DNA of 64,000 bases, from positions 3,983,365-4,047,364 of the forward strand of contig JAQFVV010012477.1 in assembly GCA_028023455.1 (NCBI GenBank), given 5' to 3'. Positions within the stretch are counted from its first letter, which is position 1. Every line of letters starts with the position of its first letter. Below, piece after piece: positions 11,760 to 20,975 of the stretch. The notes below the pieces were generated by a model, which had not been told where the DNA came from, searched no databases, and was given only the letters and a program-made list of their open reading frames with translations. Made by a program: the position numbers and the translations under genes. Source of the DNA: Epiperipatus broadwayi. Lineage: Eukaryota > Onychophora > Udeonychophora > Euonychophora > Peripatidae.

Positions 11760-12918
11760 ATAATAAACATTTGCTTTGTTTTGTATTATAAAATTTGACA
11801 TCAAATGAAGAACAGTAAGAAATAGATTTATTAGTTAATGAAATCATGACCATACATATTTTCACAGCATGATCATAAATACAGAAAAATAAGCTGTTGT
11901 GCTTATATGGATTATTTAATTATTTATTGTAAAAATTCCTTGTATACGTCAAATGGACCTATTGCTTGCAATTAGATTCTTTGTAGCTTGAAAAAAAAAA
12001 TCTAGGGCTCCAAGATTTTTTTCTAATAAAAAAAAAATTTAAATTGTTTATTACTATAATTGGGAAGTGGGGGAAGGGAGGGAGGAGAACTAATAATCAT
12101 TATCTGTAAATCTGTTTAAAAATAACAAACTAGGAATAAAAATATGAACACTTAAATACTGTTGAAATCTAGTTTTGAATTTGACAGCCCATTTAAAAAA
12201 AAAAAGAAAAAGATATTACGTTGGGTATGATTTTACCCAGTCTTTGGTTCTATGGGAAAAAATTAATTTCATTATTCTTATTCTATATTTTTACATTTTT
12301 ATTTTGATGAAAACTGTATATCTGTGGAGTTCAATTTACTGATTATGATTATCTATTTGATCAGCATCGATCATTTAATAATGAAGCAGCTGCTGTTCAT
12401 AATAGAATAAAAATAACAAGTATAGAGAGAATCAAGAAAAAAATATTTGTTGCATATAATTTTATGATTTCATTGACTTAAAAATATTTAGGATTATTCT
12501 CAAGCAGAAATTTCTCAGAAATCATAATTATTTTTTTTTAAAAAAATATTTATTGACTTTAATAAGATGCATTTTCTCAGGGTCAGATTCACTCAAGATT
12601 TCATTACCCAACATCATCATCTTTTTGTATTGGATTGATGCAAGTTAAATTCAGTTATCAGAACACTATTATTTGATATAAATACCTATTGGCCTCATTG
12701 AAATAGGCAATCTCAATAAAAAAATCATGAATATTTCAAAGGTACCAAAAGCACAATACTTTCATGAAAAAGAGGAGAAGGATTGTTTTTTTTACAATAA
12801 TCTATAGAAAAGTTTGCTCTACAACTTGCAATTTTTCTGTAGCAATTCCAAAAAGAAAAATGTAATATCAAAAGATATTTTAGATTATTATATTTAAAAG
12901 TTAATTCAACCCAATTAA
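11760..12918. other. AT-rich region without recognised gene
   Basis: There are only A/T runs and unassigned sequence. A G-rich segment at about 12062-12090 is composition only. Confidence 0.5.
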
Positions 12919-13112
12919 ACAATTATTTTATTCTAACTGGTTTTGTCCAATATTAGTATCTTTTCAAGACATAACTTTTTACACAATCACATGACCATGT
13001 GATAATTTAATATTAGTTGTTTATTTTAAATGAGTCTGTGATTATGTAAAAAGTTCTGTCTTGAAAAGCTCCTAATATTGGATGAAAAATCAGAATAAAA
13101 TATTTAATATTA
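12919..13112. repeat. Palindromic foldback element
   Basis: Arms of about 76-81 bp (12919-12994 and 13032-13112) are inverted copies sharing CCAATATTAG, CTTTTCAAGACA and ACTTTTTACA in opposite orientation, with few mismatches. The spacer is about 37 nt. No coding content. It lies immediately 5' of the hAT transposase relic and may mark one of that element's ends, but no classic hAT terminus is visible. Confidence 0.75.
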
Positions 13113-13189
13113 CTTGTTTATTTTAATCGAGTTCCATTGAGTTGAATTGATTATTAATAATAATTATGGAAACAATATTGTGAACAAAT

Positions 13190-14872
13190 TCAGTATAATA
13201 TTTATTATATTTGACCATTGTTAAGGATGGATTACTACATGAAAAATATGATATATAATTTTTAAAAAAATTCAGAAATGAACAAAATGAATTCAGAACT
13301 TTAAAAAATGAATTTTTGTATAACAAAGCATGTTTTTAAGAGTAATAATAAATTGATAACATCATTATTGTTTTCTTAAAAGTACGACATTTATTATCTA
13401 AAAGACAAGAACCTCTAAATGATATGGAATTAGTAGCAGAAATATTTCTTACAACAGTAGAATCTTTATTTTTTGGTTTCAAATTTCAAGAATAAAAATA
13501 AAACACTTTCTAATATTAAAAATGTATGATTTTACAAAATAATGATTATGAGAAGAATGTCAATGAGACAATTCAATTAATTTATGGGAGTGCTTTCATT
13601 ATAATTTGATATTACTCACTTAATGATATTTTAAGTAAGAACTTTTCATAATAATATTTTTAATAATGAGTACAGGATTTTTGCAACATTTTATGAATCT
13701 GTAAAAGTATATGAACTTCCTCATTTTAAATTTGTTTTCATTATTACCAAGGAACTGGTACAACAGTGGGCTCAAAATCAGGTTTAATTCATTCTGGAAA
13801 AATTATGCCAAATATCCATACTTTTTTAACATCTCATAATATTGTATGAATAAGTCTTGTGTGGCAAAAAAGTAATCAGGAAAGGAATTTTTTGGTTATT
13901 ACATTTAAAATTGTCAATTCTGTTCAAGGTAAAAGCACTTCAAAGAAGATGACTATAGAAAATTTCTATTGCACAATAAAGTTTTTTGACTTGGCAATAA
14001 ATTTAATTAACAATATAAATATTTTCTTCACATAAGAGGAGATATTTATCTACAATTGAACAATCAAATATGGTTATTAGAATTATTGTTATTAGAATAT
14101 CTGTACAAAATTAAATAATTTAAATATTGAGTTGTAAGATAAACACACATTTTAAGTGATATTTTAAATTTAATAAAAATTTTGCAGCCATTTAAATTGA
14201 AGAAAAACACCAACAATTTCAAATTATATTTATTCAAATTTTTGATGAAAATCCTGAAATGGTTAATTATAATTTAAAATAATTTATAAATAAAATAAAA
14301 ACAGTAGAAAATAAAATTAATGCAATATTTAAAGATTTCAATGAAAGTGAATTTTTGACAAAATTGAAAAAATTCTTTTATCAATAATCCATTTCAAAAT
14401 AACTTAAAATGTTATAAAAATTTAATAAAATTGCACTTTTATTTGACATGAACTATAGTGTAGAACATGAAATAATCCATGTTTAAAATAATTTATATTT
14501 TTTGTCCATGTGTCATAGCATCGGCCGGGACGCGAAACCACAACCGTCTGCAACCAACTACTTGCTTGCATGGTGGCTGCGATACCTCTCGGCTAACAAT
14601 GCAAGACTAAAATAATTTATATTTGAAATCAATAATGGAAGAAACTTTTTGGGAACATCTAAAGAAAACATGTTTCATATTAATAAATGTTGATCCACAA
14701 TTGCTGCATACTTCTGAATACATTTATTTGTGAGAACCTACTTTTTAAAATATGAATATAAAAATAAATAAATTAAGAAATCAAACAGTAAATAAACATT
14801 TGCAACAATGATTGTGATTGGTCATATCTTCTCAACCTCAATGTGAAAGCATTGTGAAGTCCCAGGCAGTTA
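13190..14872 (+). pseudogene. hAT-superfamily (ZBED-like) transposase pseudogene
   Basis: Decayed coding segments on the plus strand follow the order of ZBED/hAT transposases: FKKFRNEQNEFR near 13260; RHLLSKRQEPLNDMELVAEI near 13385-13445; GSKSGLIHSGKIMPNIH near 13768-13820 (the CTDGAPAMxGxxSG-like block); FKIVNSVQGKS; then KSIMEETFWEHLKK near 14625 and EYIYL, EPTF, NMNIKINKLRNQ, NKHLQQ, the C-terminal dimerisation block in which hATs usually show YLCE-x-x-FS. Stops and frameshifts are frequent. SINE B interrupts it at 14501-14607 and falls cleanly between two collinear protein segments. No terminal inverted repeats or 8-bp target duplication were found. Confidence 0.75.
14501..14607 (-). mobile_element. 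tRNA-derived SINE, family B, copy 1, with 17-bp TSD
   Basis: This 107-bp insertion is flanked by perfect 17-bp direct repeats, TAAAATAATTTATATTT at 14484-14500 and 14608-14624. On the minus strand it has a box-A-like TTAGCCGAGAGG and a box-B-like GGTTTCGCGTCCC, a tRNA-like anticodon region (mutated here; family consensus CCTTGCAAG, suggesting Ala-TGC), the family-specific end GATGCTATGACA and an A-rich tail. It splits the hAT pseudogene, so it is younger than that element's arrival. Confidence 0.92.
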
Positions 14873-15246
14873 ATCTCACATTGATAATTATATATATAAT
14901 CCAAATAATTATTTTTGAAATTTTTGATTTCATTTTAATAAAAAAAAATATTTTGAATTGATTTATTAATATTATTGTTGTACTATGCTCAAAATAACTA
15001 TAATTTTCTATGGCTATTGTTATTAAATAATAAATAGTTTCGATTTATTTATTTGATTAATATTAATTGAAATATAATTTTCAAGAGAATAAATTTCTCA
15101 ATAATCTGATATATATATATAGCTTGCACTATAAAACAGCTTGAACACTACCGCTGCATGCTTAGCATATCATGCTTAATTAACGTTATTAAAGCTCTGC
15201 TCTATACGTTCTGCGTATTTGTTTATTTATTCTTTAGAATTCTATC
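14873..15246. other. AT-rich stretch without recognised gene
   Basis: Nothing recognised apart from a short (TA)n at about 15108-15120. Confidence 0.5.
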
Positions 15247-15535
15247 ATCAGATTTTCAATGGTATGGATGGCTGAAGAGTTGGAGGTTGGAGTAGATTAA
15301 AGCCTGTCCATTGAAGTATAAGGATTTGCTATCTTAATATAAACTCAGCACGGATTGTATATATGTATGGGAGATGATAATTTGGACCAACTGATGAATG
15401 CTAGTTCAGCATGAAATACGTATATTGGTGATTATTTATCTTTTTTGCATGTGTGTGGTTATGTGTATCAGTAGTATGAGATAGTGCGGATAGTTGAAGT
15501 GGCTTGAAAGTCTGAGTTCAAATCCCCTATATTTA
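15247..15535 (+). repeat. Hammerhead retroposon family A, copy 3
   Basis: A nearly complete copy. It starts at the internal ATCAGATTTTCAATGG block, has TTAATATAAACTCAGCAC and a well-preserved hammerhead (15373-15436), then ATGTGTGTGGTTATGTGTAT and CTGAGTTCAAATCCCC at the 3' end. It lacks about 90 bp of the 5' part seen in the 32.5-kb copy. No long open frame. No clear target-site duplication was found. Confidence 0.88.
15373..15436 (+). ncRNA. Hammerhead ribozyme in family A (best-preserved core)
   Basis: Seen in order: stem I strand CCAA (15387-15390), core CTGATGA (15391-15397), stem II ATGCT/AGCAT (15398-15402 with 15408-15412) closed by AGTTC, GAAA (15413-15416), self-complementary stem III TAC/GTA (15417-15422), T-A as the UH cleavage dinucleotide (15423-15424), then TTGG (15425-15428) returning to stem I. 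An outer part of stem I (ATAAT with ATTAT) pairs beyond a GGA bulge. All universally required core bases are present. Stem III has no loop, so a monomer could not fold normally. Known small hammerheads with such stems act as dimers. Cleavage is predicted after 15424; activity is inference. Confidence 0.8.
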
Positions 15536-15539
15536 CAAT

Positions 15540-17168
15540 TGGGCTTCAAGTATAAGAGTGTCTGGTATTTTAAATCTTATTCTTTAAAGATAAAGTACAA
15601 AATTGATAATAATATATTTAAATTCTATTTATAAACGAAATAGAATTTACAGCTAAATAATTTCTCTCATATTTAACGATTATCTATAATTTGTTTTATT
15701 TTTGCTGGGAGATAGTTTTAACTTATATAAAATAGTTATAAAAATATTTAATAAAATAAAGCACATTTATAAATAAGCCCACATTCCACCAAACATTATT
15801 TTTTAAAAAAAATTAAGAAGCAATTTGAAAAGAAAACTAGTCGATAACTAATCACAGATTTGGGATGGAAATGCTAATGCTTAAAATGGTTACCAGCACC
15901 TGAAAAAAAAAATCTATTACTTTATTAGAATATTTATTAGAATACATTTCAGCTAAGAATAAGTAGTGCATAAAATAGACAAGTAATGTTTTCTGTATCT
16001 AGTTAGATGCTTTCTATGATAATAGGACCTGGACTCTGCAAACTTTAAGAACAGCTCTATTTCTATAGACAATTGTTAAATAGACCTATGCTCGGCAATT
16101 GACTATTTAAATTCTGTTTTATTTATATTAAATCATTTATTTATTATATTAATATTTAAAATATATAAACTTTATAGTAAGGTGTGCTGGATGTAAAATG
16201 AACGTTATATCTAATAAGAAAGATTTCAAATTTTTTCCTTAACAACTTGTAAAGTTTGTTAAATACATAATTTCATCATTTAATAAAGTTACATATATTA
16301 TTTCCTCTTAAAGTTAAACTAATATTTAATTATAAATTCTTTTCCTGTTATAACTTTAAGTACACATATAAAGTATAATTTGGAAAAAGAGAATTAAAAA
16401 AAAAAGTTTTTTTACACCCGCTCTCTCTCTCAATTCCTCCAAGTCTGAAATATATTTTAGAATTATAATAAGCTGAAGATCGTATTCTTAATGAATAAAT
16501 TTCCATAATTTTACATATTCAAAGTAATTGTCATTTTTTATTATATCCAATACTCTTGAAAGACTAAAAAAATATTCCTCATAATTCAATATAACTATAA
16601 ATATTGAATAGAATAACGAACAATATTTTTCCCTCAGAGACTTTCCTGCGGACTAATTTAAAAAAAAAAAAAAAGATTTTAATTATTTATTTTTAAAATT
16701 CATTTTACTTTTCTCCTGGGTTTACTTTGTAAACTTTTTTTATGAGGCGGTCTGACGTGCTATCTTAACGGAGAAATGTATTAAGGAGGATCATTCGTTC
16801 AATTAATTTTAACAGTACAATTTTAGTAGATAGTTGAAAAAGTTCATAGCATCTCTCTAGAGAGAGGTTCATCTATCAATACTAATTTCTTGAAATGGAT
16901 AAGAATTCAATTTGACGGTTAAATTTTGAACTCTGTTTTTCCAATTGATAAATTTTATAATAAGATTGAATGAAAATTATCAAATTTGTGTCGATGAAAA
17001 AAAATCTTGGTACTACTATACATTTAATTGACCGAATCTAAATCAATATCCGTAGTAATCTTTTTGAATATACATATACAAAATAGTAACCCTGAATAAT
17101 TCATTCATTTATAAAAGTAGATTTAGTGAGCAAAAGTTCATAATAAGGAAACTCAGTGCAATCAAATT
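15540..17168. other. AT-rich region without recognised gene
   Basis: Nothing recognised. The part near 16660-16800 is slightly richer in G+C but has no motif. Confidence 0.5.
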
Positions 17169-17170
17169 TG

Positions 17171-17280
17171 TCAAGCATTGTTAGCCGAGAAGTCATCGCA
17201 GCTGCCTTGCAAGCAAGTAGTTGGTTGCAGACGGTTGTGGGTTCGCGTCCCGGCCTATGCTATGACATATGAAAAAAAAA
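17171..17280 (+). mobile_element. tRNA-derived SINE, family B, copy 2
   Basis: The plus strand carries TTAGCCGAGAAG (box-A-like), CTGCCTTGCAAGC (anticodon-arm-like), GTGGGTTCGCGTCCCGG (box B with one change from GGTTCGANTCC) and the family end CTATGCTATGACATATG followed by ten A residues. It is about 105-110 bp and one of five copies here. No convincing target-site duplication. It cannot be a functional tRNA gene because the 5' and 3' flanks do not form an acceptor stem. Confidence 0.88.
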
Positions 17281-17284
17281 ATTG

Positions 17285-18228
17285 TATACTTTTATATTTC
17301 TGAAGTTACGTTACTATGCACAAAAGTATTTACAAATATAACTATTACTTGACAATCAACATTAACTATTATATTTTAGAAGTAATACATTTTATACTGC
17401 ATTAGAAATTATAAAAAAATAATTCATTTAATACTTGCACCAGGTACTAATTTACCATGCTACAATTCTACTTTAAGAAAAAAAAACATTTAACATCAAT
17501 GAATGAAGTTATAATAAAAATGTTACAAATTACAAACTGAATTTAGACCATGTAAAAATTTTATTTTTAATTAGTCACATTGAAATGGGCTTTTAAAATA
17601 ATTTAAAAACCAGTGCTGCAGTTACTGATCCAACTCCAGTTTGTGATTCTGTTTGAAAAAATGATCAAATTTTAAGACTATAAATTTTTTAAATGCAGGA
17701 AACCACTAATTTTTTTGATAAAATGCTCTATTAGAAAAATTTAAGTGACACAAAATGACAATCACAGTAGAGATACATGTTTTGTAGAATAGTCCATCAC
17801 ACATTTCAATTGTCAAAATCTACTTTATTCGATATATGCATCAATGATTTTACAAAAAGATGAATGCAAGAATTTCATGCTAAAAACATTACTTTGACTT
17901 CATAAAATAAATTATTTCCTGAAATAAAAAGTCACTTCTCTTAATACATATATGACAAGTTTGAAAGCTATTTTCAAAGATCGAGGTCTTATTTTTTATC
18001 TGATGAAAAAAGTGTATTCAGCTTTTCATTTAAATAAAGGAAACATTTCATATAAACTTTTGCAACAATAGACTGAAAAACTCTATTCTATTCTATGTGA
18101 CTTAAAAAAAATCTTAGACCAAAGCCCGTCTCATTTTTTAAAGTTTAGATCTAAAATAATTTCTAGAAATAATTTCTGATAGATACTATTGGATTGTGAT
18201 GCAAGTACTAGCATACTTTTCTGGGTAA
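17285..18228. other. AT-rich region without recognised gene
   Basis: No family could be assigned. Short open stretches occur on both strands, but none shows a motif. Confidence 0.5.
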
Positions 18229-18390
18229 TACCATGCTCCTGTTTGGAGAAGGGATGATTATTCTCAATGGGCAGTTAAATATTACTATGAAAAACATTAC
18301 AGACACACTCAAGTCTATTTCTTTATAGCAGCATTTTGCTTTTCACATATTCCTCTACCAGATATAAGAAATTGCTTTATAGAAAATGTA
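18229..18390 (+). other. Unrecognised 53-codon open stretch
   Basis: Between two in-frame stops the plus strand reads a compositionally protein-like segment beginning YHAPVWRRDDYSQWAVKYYY, with a short hydrophobic patch FFIAAFCF. It has no start codon at its beginning and no obvious splice signals. I do not recognise the family. It could be an exon fragment, a processed-pseudogene piece, a transposase remnant or chance. Confidence 0.2.
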
Positions 18391-18799
18391 TAAGAATCTG
18401 ATAAATTAGTTAGATTTGAAGTTTCATCACTTACAATCCATCTTAAGATTTTTTTACTGAATGTTCAACCAATAATCTCTTCATAAAAATAATGCTACAA
18501 AAATGGACTTCTTATGAGCTTCCACATAATTTATTTTTCCAGATACAGCAGTAAATTTAGGTGGATTTTTTTTTTAGATGTTATTAAATTCACATTGATT
18601 TAGAAAAATCCATAGTTAATTTTATTTATGTGCTTCATAAATGAAATTTAACAATCACTGACTTATGTAAATATTAGCATGCACAAATGAATCATATAGA
18701 TAAAAGGTGCCAGATATATATTTATAATGGGTGAATTGAAGAATTTAATAAAACCATTAGTGAATCTATGATATTTTGTTAAAAATACTAAAATGTCAA
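18391..18799. other. AT-rich stretch without recognised gene
   Basis: Nothing recognised. Confidence 0.5.
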
Positions 18800-19092
18800 A
18801 GGGGATTTGAATATTTGAATCCAGACTTTCAACTCCCTTTAGTCATCTATTCCATCTTATACAAATAATACATATGACCACATACATGTGAAAACAATAA
18901 ATAATCTCCAATATACGTATTTCATGTTGAACCAGTACTTATCAGAGTTAGTCCAGATCATTGTCTCTCTCATACACATATAATCAGAGCTTGGTTTATA
19001 TTAAGATAAAAAATCTTCAAACTTTAATGGACAGGCTTCAATCTTCTCCACATTCCAACTCTTCAGCCATTCATATCATTGAAAATCTGATA
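18800..19092 (-). repeat. Hammerhead retroposon family A, copy 4
   Basis: The minus strand runs from the ATCAGATTTTCAATG block (19092) through GGACAGGC and TTAATATAAACC to the 3' TTCAAATCCC end (18800). The hammerhead region (18903-18960) keeps GAAA, stem III TACGTA, TA and TTGG. Its core has become CTGATAA and there is a 2-nt insertion before it, so it should be inactive. It forms an inverted pair with the next copy. Confidence 0.85.
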
Positions 19093-19122
19093 ATGGTGTG
19101 TTCAAAGCCTTTGTTTGACAAT

Positions 19123-19268
19123 TTTTGTTGATGAGTGCTGGTATAGCATGAAATACATATATTTGAGATCATTTATCTTTTTCACATATATGGATATGGT
19201 CATGTGTATTAGTTGTATAAGATGATGACTAAAAGGTGCTTGAAAGTCTGGGTTCAAATCCTCTCTAA
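19123..19268 (+). repeat. Hammerhead retroposon family A, copy 5 (5'-truncated)
   Basis: It starts within the hammerhead: TTGATGA (C3 changed to T), stem II GTGCT/AGCAT, GAAA, TACATA, TA, then TTTGAGATCATTTA, and runs to GGTTCAAATCC at the 3' end. It is followed after about 40 bp by a long (TA)n tract. Confidence 0.82.
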
Positions 19269-19306
19269 TTACAGCTAGCTTAAAATATAAATACATGTAT
19301 TTAATT

Positions 19307-19310
<4 letters not shown>

Positions 19311-19393
<83 letters not shown>
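19311..19393. repeat. (TA)n microsatellite, ~83 bp
   Basis: An uninterrupted TA run just downstream of family A copy 5. Several family A and palindrome copies end near TA-rich tracts, suggesting either preferred targets or expansion from AT-rich tails. Confidence 0.97.
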
Positions 19394-19394
<1 letters not shown>

Positions 19395-19396
<2 letters not shown>

Positions 19397-20015
19397 ACAA
19401 CACTATTTATTTATTCAATCTCTATTATCTTTATACATTTATTCTATAGCTAAAAATAAATAGATACTTTTTTTTCAATTAACATTTAGATGGTTTGCTG
19501 AATTGGCTATACATCAATCCCTTGAAAAATATTCTGTACTCAATATTGAAAAATAACTTCCACAATGTCTATTAAACATAATCCAAGTTATGGGTTCAGC
19601 AACATACAATAACAAAGACCAGATAACAGTATGTAACCCAAAAGTTTACTAAATATTATAGTAAAGAGAGATTGACATATATTAAATGATGACAATCAAT
19701 ACTATAATGATTATGGAAGCTGCATTCAAAATATTTTAACAACTGTATAAACAATTTTTAAAAGCTACAATACTAATTACCTTGTAATAAATACATATTT
19801 TGTAACAAAAGGCTAGTTTAAATAATTAATATATTAGAACTCAAAAATAAAATAATATCATTATTAGTGGATATTTTCTTTATGATGACATATTGTAGCA
19901 TATGTCTTTACTCAAGTAAAAAACTCATATTTAGAATGTACAGATGTGATTCATAATTGATTGAGATCAAGTAAAAAAAAAAACCAAAACTGTTACTCCT
20001 CTAAAAACTGCTATA
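19395..20015. other. AT-rich stretch without recognised gene
   Basis: Nothing recognised before the RTE relic begins. Confidence 0.5.
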
Positions 20016-20019
20016 CAGA

Positions 20020-20975
20020 TAGATTGTCAGCTGAGTCTAGAAATATATGAAAAAATATGAAAATATTTAAAAATAATTTATTAAGAAGAATTAAATATCT
20101 GGATTTTGTAAAATGATTTGATAAAGAGTTAATGATAGTATGAAAAAATACAATTTTCCCAAAAATAATAGAAAGTGTTATTGTTATTGCTTCTGTAAAG
20201 ATAAAAAAATAGAATAGTAAATTTTTAACAAGAAAAGCTATAGAAAAGAGTAAAACTCTCAAAATATAAAACAAAGTTGTTCTAGCAATAAAAAAGAGGG
20301 CCAATACTTTGATATGTGGGAACATGTACAAATAATTATATAGTAATAAAGAATAAGAAAACAAAGTGTTACTACAATTACACCAACTGATTTGTCTAGC
20401 AATTTTTTAAAAAAGGTAAGTTTTGCAATTATATCTATAAAGAATGGAAAAGATTCAGGAAATGATAGTATTATTATTGATATCTTAAAAAAGCAGTTGA
20501 AGTAATAAAGGATTGTTGTCAAAACTATATATAAAATGTCTAAATAATAAAAATATATCAGATGATTGAAAATTACAGTAATAATATTAATATTTAAGAA
20601 ACATTAAAAAAATACTAGAAATTACAGATCCATCAATCTTCCATCAGTTGTATACTAAATTTTATTACATATCTATAGAGAACTTTGGATTCAAATTAAC
20701 AGAAAAAACAAGCTTGATTTAAAAGTATTTCTAATATGATAGATCACATTCAAGTATTAAGAGAAGTCATCAATAGGATTAATAAGTTTGAGTTGTCATA
20801 AGCTTTAGATTTGAAGATTATAAATAAGTATTTGATTTCATAAATATTTTCATAGTAATAAAATTTTTGCAACATCAAGATAGAGATCAGGACATTGTCA
20901 TATTCTGAAGAATATTTAGTAAAATGCACCAATAATGATGATACTGTAATGGTCAGGTTTGTATATTCACTCAAC
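20020..20975 (+). pseudogene. RTE-clade LINE reverse transcriptase relic
   Basis: In several plus-strand frames the decayed protein follows RTE order: LTRKAIEKSKTLK near 20225 (linker after the endonuclease), IKNGKDSGNDSIIIDILKK near 20430 (the GKAxGxDxI block), NYRSINLPSVVY near 20622-20660 (RT block NYRPISLxSVxYK), then DHIQVLREVINRINKFELS near 20743-20800 (the DHI-x-x-LR-x-x-I-x-x block before the palm aspartates). Stops and frameshifts are abundant and the YADD region is not recoverable. Minus-strand frames at 20011-20522 and 20750-20974 are shadows of this relic. Confidence 0.75.

Noticed and set aside
17171-17280. A functional tRNA-Ala gene
   Set aside because: Box A and B and an anticodon-like loop are present, but no acceptor stem can form, and the unit ends in a family-specific tail and poly-A like its dispersed relatives; it is a SINE.
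18229-18390. Possible exon of a small mitochondrial membrane protein
   Set aside because: The peptide has charged and hydrophobic segments reminiscent of small membrane subunits, but no family motif could be matched; kept only as an unrecognised open stretch.
19311-19393. CRISPR-like or satellite array
   Set aside because: It is a simple (TA)n microsatellite with no unit-spacer structure; no CRISPR array exists in the window.
20011-20522. Minus-strand hydrophobic open frames of 87-117 codons
   Set aside because: They are antisense shadows of the RTE reverse transcriptase relic on the plus strand.
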